Of a DNA stretch of 53,011 nt, positions 43,085 through 52,557 are shown piece by piece. The stretch is taken from contig JAFEFW010000631.1 in the NCBI GenBank assembly GCA_018240405.1, forward strand, positions 1-53,011, in the 5' to 3' direction. The position numbers and the translations under genes were made by a program. The notes below the pieces were generated by a model, which ran no database searches, was not told where the DNA came from, and saw nothing but the letters and a program-made list of their open reading frames with translations. The number at the start of each line of letters is the position of its first letter. Position 1 is the first letter of the stretch. The stretch comes from Pseudomonadota bacterium. Its GTDB lineage: Bacteria; Pseudomonadota; Alphaproteobacteria; Acetobacterales; Acetobacteraceae.

Positions 43085-43387
43085 CTAAGCCGTCTCTCTG
43101 GCAGAGGCAGGCTGCGTTTCGGCAAAGGTGATCTCTGTTCCGTCCGACAGGCACACTACCGTAGGAGGCGGCACCGGTTGCTCGCTAGCGGATGGAGGCG
43201 TTCCGCCGCCGCCGCTGACCGTCGTGCCGGTGCTGTCTTTGGCGAACAGCGAAACAAGATCGACTTGCGGCGGACCGTTCCACGGCGTGATGCGGGCGCC
43301 GCTGATCCGCCCTGGTCCAGTATCCTCGACGTCCATGTCAGGCGCGGCACTGGGACCGGCCCATCGGCTTGGTTGTGATTTCCCCAT
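43085..43387 (-). CDS. Small hypothetical protein, 100 residues
   Basis: Starts MGKSQPSRWAGPSAAPDMD with an excellent GGAGG 5 bases before the ATG. The middle is Gly/Pro/Ser-rich (VSGGGGTPPSASEQPVPPP) and likely disordered; it is flanked by two more ordered parts, PPQVDLVSLFAKDST and VVCLSDGTEITFAE. The last reads like a short beta-hairpin motif. No signal peptide and no recognised family. Confidence 0.6.
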   Translation of the reverse strand: MGKSQPSRWAGPSAAPDMDVEDTGPGRISGARITPWNGPPQVDLVSLFAKDSTGTTVSGGGGTPPSASEQPVPPPTVVCLSDGTEITFAETQPASARETA

Positions 43388-43765
43388 TTATCCCTCCGTT
43401 ATGACGGGCGCGGACTGACACTCCGCGCCGCCGCAGGTTAACCGGAGAAGGTAAACCAATGGTTAAGCTGCAGGTTTCCTTGCCGGCGCGTTGCAGTACC
43501 GTCATGTGGCGCCACAGGCGCTCTCGCTTTGACCAGGATGTGTTGCGAGTGACGGCGATTGGCTGCGACCTGGACCTGGCAAGATCGGCTGTCCGCACAT
43601 CGAGTCGATGCCTGGCGCGTCCAGCGTTTGGTGTTGGTGGGCCAGTCCCGTGGAGTGCCCGGTCGTCGCGGCGGCAGAAGCGGTCGTCCCGGGGAGCGAT
43701 TGCAAACCGAGTTCGCGGTGAGGCCCTCATTCTCAGCGGTGAAGGCCCTCTGCCAGTCGTCAACA
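43388..43765. other. Gene-free stretch, 378 bases
   Basis: Between the 100-residue gene and the end of the MocR gene, both on the minus strand. A 110-codon plus-strand frame (43459-43791) overlaps the MocR 3' end and is Arg/Ser-rich without similarity. No repeat or RNA feature is visible. Confidence 0.35.
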
Positions 43766-45085
43766 TCATAAAAGACCGGCCAGCGTCGTGAGGCCGCGTT
43801 CCAGCTCGGTACGGGATGACGGGGCGCACAGTGACAGGCGCACGGCATTTGGCGAGCAGCCAATGCCGAACGCGGACGCCGGGGCAATCCGGACTCCGGC
43901 CGCGGCAGCTGCCTCCGTTAGTGCCTCGGCCCGCGTCCGGCCGGTGAGTTGCAGCCAAAGATGCGGGGACGCCGCCGCCCGGCAAAACCGGCCTGCGGGC
44001 AGGAGGGAATCAGCAATGTCACCCCTGGCGCGGGCCTCACGCTGCCGCTCGACCGCCAGAGCGCTGGCCGTTCCGTCCGCAATCCAATAGGAGGCAATCG
44101 CCGGACCGAGTGGCGGCACACCCCAGGTCGTGGCTCTGATCGTGCCAGCGGCGCGGCTGTCCTGCCCAGGCGGCACCATTAGCCAGGCTGTCCGAAGCCC
44201 AGGCGAAAGGCTCTTGGAGAGCGAGCGCACGTGCCAGACCCGTTCCGGTGCCAAAGCGGCAAGGGGCGGTGCTGCATCCTTGTCGACAAGGAAGCCGTAG
44301 GCATCATCCTCGATGATCTGGAAATCCAGTCGCCGCGCCAAAGCCGCGATGGTCTCCCGCCGCCGCGCCGGCATGGTTGCTGCCGTCGGGTTCTGCAGCG
44401 TCGGCATGCAGTACAGGGCTGTGATCCGCCGCCGTGCCGCGAGGCGCAGCAGGGGGCGAGGGCGTAACCCGTCCTTGTCCAGTGGCAGAGGCACGAGTTC
44501 CAATCCGAGCGCCGCCGCTGCCGCCTGGATGCCCGGCCAAGTGAGATTTTCGACGGCAACCGCATCGCCCGGTTTCGTCGTCGCCATCAGCGCAACGGTG
44601 ATCGCGTGCTGCCCGCCCGCACAGATAAGCACGCGCGACGGATCATCAGGCAGGTGCCCTGTGCGGGAGAGGGCGTGTGCGGCAGTGACCCGGTCGGTCA
44701 GGCGTCCGGCATGTGGCTGATAATCGGTCAGCAAGTCCCGCTCGCGGCGGAGCACGGCCCGGACCGCGGCCTCCAGGCGCTCCGCCAGTCCCGGCAACGG
44801 CATGACGTTGCGCGCCAGGTCGATCTGCGCAGGAGCGGTCCGGTCCAATGAGAATGCGCCGGCGTCGACGTGGTGTGGCGTCCGGACAAAGGAGCCGCGC
44901 CCTGTTTCCCCAACAATAAGGCCACGAGCGGTCAGCAGGCGCATGGCATGAGAAGCCGTGTTCAGCGCCACCCCGTGCTGGTGCGCCATCTCCCGGTGCG
45001 TCGGCAGGCGGACGCCCGGAATGAGCCGGCCGTCGCGGATCGCGGCCTCCAGCCCGTTCGCGAGTTCCAACGCCTTGCGCCCCAA
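43766..45085 (-). CDS. MocR-family GntR-type regulator with aminotransferase domain
   Basis: PLP-dependent transcription regulator of 439 residues. N-terminal winged helix-turn-helix of GntR type (about 1-70: ELANGLEAAIRDGRLIPGVRLPTHREMA, ASHAMRLLTARGLI), linker, and a type I aminotransferase domain with the PLP-binding lysine in RSLSKSLSPGLRTAW and ENLTWPGIQAA. A TTG at 45085 is chosen as start because AGGAGG lies 5 bases upstream; the open frame continues to 45151 but would overlap the divergent promoter. It faces phzF across 68 bases, a typical regulator-target layout. Confidence 0.9.
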   Translation of the reverse strand: MGRKALELANGLEAAIRDGRLIPGVRLPTHREMAHQHGVALNTASHAMRLLTARGLIVGETGRGSFVRTPHHVDAGAFSLDRTAPAQIDLARNVMPLPGLAERLEAAVRAVLRRERDLLTDYQPHAGRLTDRVTAAHALSRTGHLPDDPSRVLICAGGQHAITVALMATTKPGDAVAVENLTWPGIQAAAAALGLELVPLPLDKDGLRPRPLLRLAARRRITALYCMPTLQNPTAATMPARRRETIAALARRLDFQIIEDDAYGFLVDKDAAPPLAALAPERVWHVRSLSKSLSPGLRTAWLMVPPGQDSRAAGTIRATTWGVPPLGPAIASYWIADGTASALAVERQREARARGDIADSLLPAGRFCRAAASPHLWLQLTGRTRAEALTEAAAAAGVRIAPASAFGIGCSPNAVRLSLCAPSSRTELERGLTTLAGLL

Positions 45086-45101
45086 AGTGACCTCCTGTCG
45101 C

Positions 45102-45125
45102 TGAGACAATCTGTCGATTGTATCA
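45102..45125. promoter_or_regulatory. Palindromic operator and promoter between mocR-like gene and phzF
   Basis: ACAATC (45106-45111) and GATTGT (45116-45121) form an inverted repeat with a 4-base loop; TGA/TCA (45102-45104 and 45123-45125) extends it with one mismatch on each side. CTGTCG is repeated directly at 45095-45100 and 45111-45116. On the minus strand TTGGCC (45144-45139), 16 bases, TACAAT (45122-45117) forms a promoter whose -10 lies inside the palindrome, so autoregulation of the MocR gene is likely. Confidence 0.55.
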
Positions 45126-45153
45126 GCATTACGGAACGGGCCAAGTTGCAACC

Positions 45154-46080
45154 ATGAACCAGAGCAAACCCGGGCAGCGCCGCTACGTCACCGCCGACGT
45201 GTTCACCGACCGCATGTTCCGTGGCAACCCGGTGGCCGTGGTGCTGGATGCCGCAGGCTTGTCGGCGGCGCAGATGCAGGCCGTCGCCCGCGAGTTCAAC
45301 TATATCGAAAGCACCTTCGTCCTGCCGCCGGCGGACCCCGACCATACAGCTCAGGTCCGCATCTTCACGCCGGCGCGCGAGGTGCCGTTCGCCGGCCATC
45401 CCAATATTGGCACGGCCTTTGTCCTGGCCCGGTCCCTGCTGGCCGAAGGTCGGGAGCCGGTCCGGCAAATGGTGTTCGAGGAAGCCGCCGGGCTGGTTCC
45501 GGTGGATTTGCTCTGGACTGATGGCGTGCTGACGGGTGCCGAGTTGACCTGCCCCGAAGCCTTGTCGCGTCGCGGTCAGGTCTCGGCGGAGCAGGCGGCT
45601 GCGTGCCTCTGCCTGGCTGCGGCGGACATCAAGACCGACGGGCACCTGCCGCAGGTGGTTTCGGTCGGGCTGCCCTTCCTTGTCGTTGAACTGGCATCGC
45701 GCGCTGCGCTGCGACAGGCTCGGCCGGACAAGTCAGCCTATGAGCGGTTGCTGCCGCTGGATGGGGCGCATTCGGTTTATGCCTACACCCTGGCGCTCGA
45801 CCCGGATGAGACCGACTGCGATGTTCAGGCACGGATGTTCACTGGGTTTATGGCGGAAGACCCGGCTACGGGCAGCGCCACGGCCGCGATGTCCGCCCTT
45901 CTGGCGGAGCTTCGCCAGAGCTCTGACCTGGCGCTATGTGTCCGTCAGGGTGTGGACATGGGGCGGCCGAGCACGTTGCTGACACGGGTCGCTCGCACGC
46001 CCGAGCATGGGGTGGTGGTGAAGCTCGGGGGACGCTGCGTCGCAGTTATGGAAGGCGAATTTACTCTTGCGGGACTGTGA
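45154..46080 (+). CDS. PhzF-family isomerase
   Basis: Two-domain diaminopimelate-epimerase-like fold, 308 residues. Motifs: YVTADVFTDRMFRGNPVAVV, the catalytic Glu in FNYIESTFVLPP, FTPAREVPFAGHPNIGTAF, and FMAEDPATGSATAAMS. PhzF isomerises dihydro-3-hydroxyanthranilate in phenazine synthesis; relatives outside phz clusters have unknown substrates. The ATG at 45154 gives MNQSKPGQRRYVTADVF; a longer in-frame start at 45118 would fall in the operator. It is divergent from the MocR regulator and is its probable target. Confidence 0.9.
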   Translation: MNQSKPGQRRYVTADVFTDRMFRGNPVAVVLDAAGLSAAQMQAVAREFNYIESTFVLPPADPDHTAQVRIFTPAREVPFAGHPNIGTAFVLARSLLAEGREPVRQMVFEEAAGLVPVDLLWTDGVLTGAELTCPEALSRRGQVSAEQAAACLCLAAADIKTDGHLPQVVSVGLPFLVVELASRAALRQARPDKSAYERLLPLDGAHSVYAYTLALDPDETDCDVQARMFTGFMAEDPATGSATAAMSALLAELRQSSDLALCVRQGVDMGRPSTLLTRVARTPEHGVVVKLGGRCVAVMEGEFTLAGL

Positions 46081-46167
46081 GATCGCGGGTTCAGGGACCA
46101 CTCCGCAGGATAGCAGCAGGATCGGCGTTACTGGTCACAGCCACTTTAGCTGACTCCCGCTCGCCAC

Positions 46168-46200
46168 TTCCGCCGGACCCAGGGGTTGGTCCCGGCGGAA
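46168..46200. terminator. Strong stem-loop between convergent genes
   Basis: TTCCGCCGG pairs with CCGGCGGAA, and ACC/GGT continues the stem past one bulged C, with an 8-base loop. It lies between the convergent phzF-like and Pro-rich genes and can serve both strands. No T-tract. Confidence 0.5.
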
Positions 46201-46254
46201 AGGGCACAGCATGTGGCAGCGTAGCGCAGCAGGCATCGTCTCCGGCGCGGCCTG

Positions 46255-46563
46255 CTACTCCAATGGCACGACCAGGCTCAGACCCGGCGTCTGAATCGGC
46301 CTGCGCTCCTCTGGCGTACGGAAGCGCGAACCCGGCGTGAACGCCATGCCCGGCGTATAGGATGGCGGCTGGAAATTCCGGATCTCCACACTCGTCTGCT
46401 GCGTTTCCGCGGGCAGGCCGAAGATGGCGTCGGGATCGGGAACAGGGGCCGCCCGCGCGCCCGGAACCTGTGCCGGGGGCACCGGCGGTAGTGGCAAAGC
46501 CTCCGCCATTGCAGGACCCGCCGCTAAAATCGCCATCAGAAATAATGCTGCTCTCATGATCAT
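46255..46563 (-). CDS. Small exported Pro-rich protein
   Basis: 102 residues: signal peptide MIMRAALFLMAILAAGP (cut after AMA-E), then a Pro/Ala-rich segment (LPLPPVPPAQVPGA) and a segment that looks more ordered (TQQTSVEIRNFQPPSYTPG, FRTPEERRPIQTPGLSLVVPLE). The ATG at 46563 overlaps the Nudix stop (ATGA), so it is translationally coupled; a second ATG two codons later is possible. No family is recognised; periplasmic. Confidence 0.7.
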   Translation of the reverse strand: MIMRAALFLMAILAAGPAMAEALPLPPVPPAQVPGARAAPVPDPDAIFGLPAETQQTSVEIRNFQPPSYTPGMAFTPGSRFRTPEERRPIQTPGLSLVVPLE

Positions 46564-47126
46564 TCGCTCTGCCTGTTTGGCATCGCCGCCAGCCCATGTA
46601 CGCCGCGCAGGTCGGCGGGCGGGTTGGTGGCTGGAACGCCCAAGGGACCATCGCCGACGGCCTTCCAGGCATCCAACGCCCAGACCACCGTCGGAAACGC
46701 GATCTCGTTCCACGGTATCTCATCCCAACGGAACAGGCCGACTTCCAGACTTTCCGGACCAGCGCTGAACGCCGGCGCGTCCGGGTCGGCGAACCGCGCA
46801 CGGTAGATGACCTGAACCTGGCCGATCCGGGCGACGGTGAAAATCGCCAGCACGCCATCCAACCGGATCAGGGCTTCGGCCTCTTCATGCGCCTCGCGTG
46901 CTGCCGCTTCCTCCAGCGTCTCGCCAAGTTCCATGTAACCGGCGGGCAGTGTCCAGAAGCCGCGGCGAGGTTCAATCGCGCGCCGGCACATCAGGACCCT
47001 GTCGCCCGCCACCACCACGGCGCCGGCGACGACTTTCGGGTTTTCATAGGCGACGAAGCCGCAGTCGTTGCAGACGGCTCGCTCCCGGTTGTCGCCCTGA
47101 GGAACACGGCGTGTAAACGAGGCCAT
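46560..47126 (-). CDS. Nudix hydrolase with N-terminal zinc-ribbon
   Basis: 188-residue pyrophosphohydrolase. The N-terminus has ERAVCNDCGFVAYENPKVV, half of a zinc-ribbon (one CxxC pair, no second), then a Nudix domain with the box GYMELGETLEEAAAREAHEE (G...E...REA..EE), the final G of the box being replaced by Ala. Family members resemble the ADP-ribose/NADH pyrophosphatases of Alphaproteobacteria. Substrate open. Coupled to the small exported protein downstream. Confidence 0.9.
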   Translation of the reverse strand: MASFTRRVPQGDNRERAVCNDCGFVAYENPKVVAGAVVVAGDRVLMCRRAIEPRRGFWTLPAGYMELGETLEEAAAREAHEEAEALIRLDGVLAIFTVARIGQVQVIYRARFADPDAPAFSAGPESLEVGLFRWDEIPWNEIAFPTVVWALDAWKAVGDGPLGVPATNPPADLRGVHGLAAMPNRQSE

Positions 47127-47220
47127 GCCTTACGGTGACAAGCGGGTTCCAGCGGATCAAGGCAAAACGTGTTGTTCCCGGCTCTCACGCCGAATCGGCG
47201 CCTGGCCTGTTGCCCTCCGG

Positions 47221-47445
47221 CTATACTGTCAGGTCAAGCAGCGAGCCACGCGGTAGCCCCCGCGATGGAAGGGCAGGGGCTGCCGGCGCGGACGGTGCCT
47301 GTGGGGTGACCGGAGGACGCGCAGGCACGTTCGTCAGCGGCGAGCCGCCCGGCGTTACCGGCGGCACGTTGGCGCGCCGGACGAGCGTCGGTGTTGCGGT
47401 GCCGGGGCCGACAGAAGTGCCGGCCAACGTTGCTGGCGACAACAT
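47221..47445 (-). CDS. Possible small Pro/Ala-rich protein, 74 residues
   Basis: MLSPATLAGTSVGPGTATPT start, Pro-rich middle (VPARPPVTPQAPSAPAAPAL), ending GLPRGSLLDLTV. The end looks like a conserved tail. No good ribosome binding site, and the antisense strand is also open for 147 codons, so coding status is uncertain; the minus strand is favoured because its composition is more protein-like. Confidence 0.4.
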   Translation of the reverse strand: MLSPATLAGTSVGPGTATPTLVRRANVPPVTPGGSPLTNVPARPPVTPQAPSAPAAPALPSRGLPRGSLLDLTV

Positions 47446-47596
47446 GATTCCAGTCCAGAAGCCGACTTTGGTGCATGGCGGCCCAATGCAGGGCCACGAA
47501 TCGCCCAACTCCCAAGCACCGGCCGCAGTGGCAGGATCGGTATCAGGCGCGCCCGGTGTAGCACCTGGCGGTAAATGAGTGGTTAACGCACGTCGC

Positions 47597-50566
47597 TCAG
47601 GCGAGCACGTCCTGCATCATCTCCCGCAGCGCCCGTGTCGTCGTGGCGAGATCAGCCTCAATCTGCGTGATCATGGCTTGACCCAGGGCAGCACGGTCGC
47701 CGGCACGGGCGGCGGCCAGGGCAGAACGGAGCGATGCTTCCAGCGCAGCCATGCCGTATCCCGCCGCCATGCCCACCATGGCATGCGCATGGGCCGTCAC
47801 AGCACCCAACGCGCCACTGGATATGGCCCGGCGCAACGCCGGCATCTTGGCGTCGAGATCGACCAGGCACTCCTCGATCAGCTGCACGAACGTCTCGGGT
47901 GGCAGGTTTGTACGGAGTTCAAGCAAGCGATCCGCGGCAAGGACCGGCGGCGGTGGCGGCGTATCACCTGCCGCCCTGGCGGTGCCAGGCCGCTCCTCAG
48001 GTTTGGGGAATCGGTACCAGACATAGGCGCCAAGTGCCTGCAGCAGGGCGTTCAGCGTCACCGGCTTGACCAGCACGCCGTCGAATCCGGCCTGCTTCGC
48101 GTCGCCGTCGCCCGCCGCTACCATGTCCGCCGTAAGCGCTACAACCGGCACCGACCGGGCTGGTTCGGGCAGGGCCCTGATCGCGGCGGTGGCAGCGGTG
48201 CCGCCCATGCCCGGCATCATCATGTCCATGAATACAAGGTCGTATGGTCGCGACTGGACAGCCTCGATGGCTTCCGCGCCGTTAGCGGCGATGTCAACCA
48301 AGTGGCCAGCCCTTCGCAGCAGCGTTGCCGTCACGACCTGCGCCGCCGGAATGTCATCGGCCAGAAGCACGCGCGTCCGCGGCAGCCGCGGCCACGGCAG
48401 CTCCCGCACTGCCTCCAGATCGCCGATCGCCGGAATAGCCTGGCCCGAACCCCCGGCCGGCAGGACCTGAGCGGGTAGCCGGAGGGACAGGGAAAGACCT
48501 TTCTCGCCATCGGGACTACGCCACGCCTCGCACGCAATCGATGCATCCAGCCGCGCGGCGACCTCGCCGCAGATCACTGTCCGCAGATTCAGAGCAGGTA
48601 TTCCGGGAGCCGGAGCGGATAGCGCGGCCTGCAGTCCCTGCAGGAATGGACTGAGTTGCGCCGGATCGAGCGGGTGGCGCGAGGCACGGATCATCAGCGC
48701 CAGCCCGTCGAAGCCAGGCAGCGGAGGCTGGACCTCCAGCGTTACGGTGCGGCCGCTTGAACCAAAGCAGGCCAGCTCAATGAGACTGGTGAGTAGCTGC
48801 CGCAGCCGGTCTGGATCCGTGTAGAGGTCCGGCGGCAGCGCGCCGGAAACCGGCGCCAGCAGCACGATTTCCGTGCCGACGAGCGAGCGCCCACAGGACG
48901 TCACGACGTCATCGATCAAGGCCGGAAGGCTGAACAGGCGCCGGTGAATGTTCATCGCGCCGGCAGAGATACTGGCGATCTCGTCAATATCGGCGTTGAC
49001 CGTGCGCAGGGTCAGGTCCGCTCGCTGTACCAGCGAAGCATTGTCAGTCCCGGCCCTTGCTGCTGACCCGAGTATTGCCAGCACCGACTGCAAATCTCGT
49101 AGCACCGCAGCGCTGAACCAGGCGCTGGCGCCGCGAGCCGCCCCGAGCAATGCGCGTAACTCGCTCAGGGTTTCCTCGGAGCGAACCTTCTCTGTTATAT
49201 CAATGTAGAAGGTTACAAAACCGCCGTCCGGCAGCATCCTGCGCTGGATCTCTACAACCCGGCCATTCTGCCGCTGGCGGCGCGTAGTGGTATAGGTGCC
49301 GCTGCGCAGGCGGGCCATTCGCCGCGCGATTTCGGCTTCGGGATCATCCGCGGGATCGGTTTCCCCGTGCGCCAGCTGCGCCCGCAACATCTCCTCCAGA
49401 GGCAGGCCGATGCGCATCCGCTCGGGGGGAATGCCGGCGAGTTCGGGATAGCGGCTGCTCCAGTGCGCCACGCACATGCGGGAATCGATGATACAGATGC
49501 CTTCAATCGTATTGGCGAGGACGGCATCGAGATGCTCGCCGCGTGCCGCGTCCGCAGCCTTGTACGCCTCCGCCTGGGCAGTGGCGACGGCCAGGTCTTC
49601 CTGGTTCTGCCGCTCCCGCGCCGCGCTGCGGGCGGCCAGCCTGATCCGGCCAGCGAGCAGCCAGGCGAGCAAAAGCAGCAACACCGTGCCGCCGAGCGCG
49701 GCCAGCAGGGCGACGCCCTGAAGCGTCTGCACCGGAGCATAGGCCTCCTGCTCATCCATCGCGACGGCCACGGCGAGGTCGCGATTCGCCAGACGGTGGA
49801 AGGCATGGATGCGCGGCACCGCGTCGACCGGGGAGCGGCCAAGCCAGACTCCGGCGGGCTGCTGCTTCAGTTCTGCAAATAAGGCTGTATCGGCCAGGGA
49901 CAGGTCGGGATCACCAGGTGGCGCACCGACGGCGCCGCGCATCTTGCCGTCGTTCAGCCCGATCAGCATCGCCAGGCCGCCCGCACCCAGCGCCGGCTGT
50001 GAAAGCACGCGGGTGATGGCGCTGATACGGTAATCCGTGTCAATGACGCCGGCGAGCGAGCGATCCGCGCGGTAGATCGGTCGAGCAGCGTTCATGTGCC
50101 ATTGCCGCAGGAGCGGGCTGATCGTGGCCGGTCCAAGGAAGAGCGTATCGGTCCGTCCGCTTGTGGCAAAGGCGGCAAAGTAGCTCTGGCCGGTCACGCT
50201 GCGCCCAATCGCCTCGGACAGCGTCGATTGCTGGACAACACCCGCGGCATCGATCAGCAAGACGTCCTGCGCCAGCCCATTCAGCGCCACCGCCTGCGCC
50301 CGCTGCGCGCCGATGTCGAAGCCGCGTGGATCGGTCAGCCACGCTGCCGCGATCTGTCGCAACGCCTGGTCAATCGAGATGATCTGGCGTTCGATCTGCG
50401 CGGCGGCTGCCGCAGCCTGGCCGGCCAGCACCGCCTCGACCCGCGCACGAACCTGCGCGCGCTGCGCGTCGATGGCCTGCAACATCCCGACCCAGAGGAG
50501 CGCGATCAGACAAGCGGTCACCGCGAGGATGCCACCCGTGCCGAGCTGGTGCTTGCCTGTCTTCAT
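47597..50566 (-). CDS. Sensor with degenerate histidine-kinase core, intact receiver and HPt
   Basis: 989-residue inner-membrane protein. Membrane helix about 10-30; Cache-type periplasmic sensor (about 35-285); membrane helix about 292-315; PAS domain (LDAVLANTIEGICIIDSRMCV); a kinase-like region (about 470-730); receiver with Asp781 in LVFMDMMMPGMGG, acidic pair LLADD and Lys in LVKPV; HPt domain with His928 in TAHAHAMVGMAAGYG. In the kinase part the H-box reads FSAAVLRDLQSVLAIL with Leu where His belongs, the N-box reads QLLTSLIELACFG without Asn, and the G1 and G2 boxes are lost. Framing and codon use are normal, so this is not a frameshifted relic. The ATG at 50566 is used (MKTGKHQLGTGG). 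Confidence 0.92.
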   Translation of the reverse strand: MKTGKHQLGTGGILAVTACLIALLWVGMLQAIDAQRAQVRARVEAVLAGQAAAAAAQIERQIISIDQALRQIAAAWLTDPRGFDIGAQRAQAVALNGLAQDVLLIDAAGVVQQSTLSEAIGRSVTGQSYFAAFATSGRTDTLFLGPATISPLLRQWHMNAARPIYRADRSLAGVIDTDYRISAITRVLSQPALGAGGLAMLIGLNDGKMRGAVGAPPGDPDLSLADTALFAELKQQPAGVWLGRSPVDAVPRIHAFHRLANRDLAVAVAMDEQEAYAPVQTLQGVALLAALGGTVLLLLLAWLLAGRIRLAARSAARERQNQEDLAVATAQAEAYKAADAARGEHLDAVLANTIEGICIIDSRMCVAHWSSRYPELAGIPPERMRIGLPLEEMLRAQLAHGETDPADDPEAEIARRMARLRSGTYTTTRRQRQNGRVVEIQRRMLPDGGFVTFYIDITEKVRSEETLSELRALLGAARGASAWFSAAVLRDLQSVLAILGSAARAGTDNASLVQRADLTLRTVNADIDEIASISAGAMNIHRRLFSLPALIDDVVTSCGRSLVGTEIVLLAPVSGALPPDLYTDPDRLRQLLTSLIELACFGSSGRTVTLEVQPPLPGFDGLALMIRASRHPLDPAQLSPFLQGLQAALSAPAPGIPALNLRTVICGEVAARLDASIACEAWRSPDGEKGLSLSLRLPAQVLPAGGSGQAIPAIGDLEAVRELPWPRLPRTRVLLADDIPAAQVVTATLLRRAGHLVDIAANGAEAIEAVQSRPYDLVFMDMMMPGMGGTAATAAIRALPEPARSVPVVALTADMVAAGDGDAKQAGFDGVLVKPVTLNALLQALGAYVWYRFPKPEERPGTARAAGDTPPPPPVLAADRLLELRTNLPPETFVQLIEECLVDLDAKMPALRRAISSGALGAVTAHAHAMVGMAAGYGMAALEASLRSALAAARAGDRAALGQAMITQIEADLATTTRALREMMQDVLA

Positions 50567-50796
50567 TGCGTCCGGTTGTTGCAGCCGCCGACCGGCCGGC
50601 GGGCCGTCCGGTTGTGTCCTAACCCGCAATTGCTCCACAGGCCAACAGAACTGGCATAGGCAGGCGAAATATCGGCCCGGGCTGCGCTCCGGCGACCAGG
50701 CCGGCTTGCCCTGCGCGACAGCCGGTGCGATTGTCGGGCGCATCGCGACGGGCCGGTCCGCCGGACGCTGCCGCACCGCGCGCACATGGGGACATG

Positions 50797-52014
50797 ATGG
50801 CAAAGATCAAGGTTAAGACCCCCGTCGTCGAGCTCGACGGGGACGAGATGACCCGCATTATCTGGGGCTTTATCAAGGACAAGCTGATCCTGCCCTATCT
50901 CGACATCGATCTGAAGTATTACGATCTCGGCATTGAATACCGTGACAAGACGGACGACCAGGTGACGGTCGATGCGGCGCATGCCATCGCCCAGTACGGC
51001 GTCGGTGTGAAGTGCGCGACCATTACGCCGGACGAGGCACGGGTGAAGGAATTCGACCTCAAACGCATGTATCGCAGCCCGAATGGTACCCTGCGCAACA
51101 TCCTGGACGGCACGATCTTCCGCGAGCCGATCATCTGCAAGAACGTCCCGCGCCTGGTGCCGCACTGGACGCAGCCGATCGTCATCGGCCGCCACGCCTA
51201 TGGCGATATCTACCGCGCCACCGAAATGAAGGTGCCGGGACCCGGCAAGGTCACTATTACCTACCAGCCGGCGGATGGCGGCCCGGCGCAGACGCTGGAA
51301 GTGCATGATTTCGGCGAAGGCGGTGGTGTGTCGATGGCGATGCACAACACCCGCAAGTCGATCGAGGGGTTCGCCCGCGCCAGCTTCAACTACGCGCTGA
51401 TGCGTGGCTGGCCGCTGTACTTCTCCACCAAGAACACCATCCTGAAGGCCTATGACGGCTACTTCATGGATATCTTCGCGACCGTCTACCAGAACGAATT
51501 CAAGGCGGAGTTCGACAAGCGCGGCCTGACGTATGAGCATCGCCTGATCGACGACATGGTTGCCTGCGCGCTGAAGTGGAACGGCGGCTATGTCTGGGCC
51601 TGCAAGAACTACGACGGCGACGTGCAGTCCGACACCGTGGCGCAGGGTTTCGGCTCACTGGGGCTGATGACCTCGGTGCTGCTCAGCCCGGACGGCACGA
51701 AGGTGGAGGCCGAGGCGGCGCATGGCACCGTCACCCGCCACTACCGCCAGCACCAGCAAGGCAAGGAGACGTCGACCAATCCGATCGCCTCGATCTTCGC
51801 CTGGACCCGCGGCCTGATCTATCGCGGCCAGTTCGACGGCACGCCGGACGTCACCGCCTTTGCCGAGACGCTGGAGCGGGTCTGCATCGAGACTGTGGAG
51901 TCCGGCGCCATGACCCGCGACCTCGCCGTGCTCATCAGCCCGGACCAGCCGTGGCTGAACACGCAGGCCTTCCTGTCCAAGCTGGATGAAAACCTGCAGA
52001 AGGCGATGAAATAG
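50797..52014 (+). CDS. icd: Isocitrate dehydrogenase (NADP+), eukaryote-type
   Basis: TCA-cycle enzyme: isocitrate to 2-oxoglutarate, CO2 and NADPH. 405 residues, matching the homodimeric subfamily II. Motifs: [82 protein letters not shown], and the NADP-binding [12 protein letters not shown] with [15 protein letters not shown]. The second of two adjacent ATGs (50797) is used because GGGGA is then 6 bases upstream and family proteins begin MAKIKVK. Divergent from the large sensor gene across 230 bases. Confidence 0.97.
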   Translation: MAKIKVKTPVVELDGDEMTRIIWGFIKDKLILPYLDIDLKYYDLGIEYRDKTDDQVTVDAAHAIAQYGVGVKCATITPDEARVKEFDLKRMYRSPNGTLRNILDGTIFREPIICKNVPRLVPHWTQPIVIGRHAYGDIYRATEMKVPGPGKVTITYQPADGGPAQTLEVHDFGEGGGVSMAMHNTRKSIEGFARASFNYALMRGWPLYFSTKNTILKAYDGYFMDIFATVYQNEFKAEFDKRGLTYEHRLIDDMVACALKWNGGYVWACKNYDGDVQSDTVAQGFGSLGLMTSVLLSPDGTKVEAEAAHGTVTRHYRQHQQGKETSTNPIASIFAWTRGLIYRGQFDGTPDVTAFAETLERVCIETVESGAMTRDLAVLISPDQPWLNTQAFLSKLDENLQKAMK

Positions 52015-52557
52015 TCCCGGTTTCCAAACGGACCGTTGCTGTATCCCATCACGGGTGCGGCAACGGCGAGTCTGTGTCGTCGTCACGACAGCGTGCCCCG
52101 ACGCGGCGATCGGCACGGGTGGCCTGCAGCCAGCCAGTCGCGGAAGCGACCGGTCCTCGTCCACCCTGGGGCCGCCAGATGGGGTACGCCGGGCATGTTC
52201 GATCGCCTCCGGTGGCGCGAATACGCTCTCCGCAATTGACGCGGTGCAAGAACATGCGGTGTGGCCGAACGTCGGGGCCGCTGCCCGCGCTCCGTCAGAA
52301 CAGGGCCTGCGCGCCCTGATGGCGAAGCGGGCGCCCGCCGCCGACGTCGTGCCGAGCCGGTCATTATGGCGCCGCATCCACTGCGCACGGAACCGCCGGT
52401 GACGAGGCGCATAGTTCGCAGCCGCTAACGATAGGAACAACGCGATCTTGACGCCGTCGCGGACAGGCCGTGCGATAGGGTAGGGCACCGGTGGTACCGA
52501 CCGGCCGCAGGTCGTGCAGAGTCGCCGTGGCGTAAGAGGCAAAACTCGGTGGTCAGC
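52015..52557. other. Gene-free stretch, 543 bases
   Basis: Short frames on both strands are Arg/Ala-rich and unconvincing. An inverted repeat TGTCGT/ACGACA with a 4-base loop lies at 52075-52090, about 60 bases after icd, and may help end its transcript. A TTGACG hexamer at 52448-52453 could be part of the promoter of the next gene, but no good -10 is seen. Confidence 0.35.

Noticed and set aside
43459-43791. 110-codon plus-strand frame between the small protein and MocR genes
   Set aside because: Ser/Arg-rich translation, overlap with the MocR 3' end and no similarity.
47135-47578. 147-codon plus-strand frame opposite the small Pro-rich gene
   Set aside because: Gly/Pro/Ala-rich without a signal or domain; the minus-strand reading is slightly more protein-like, though neither is certain.
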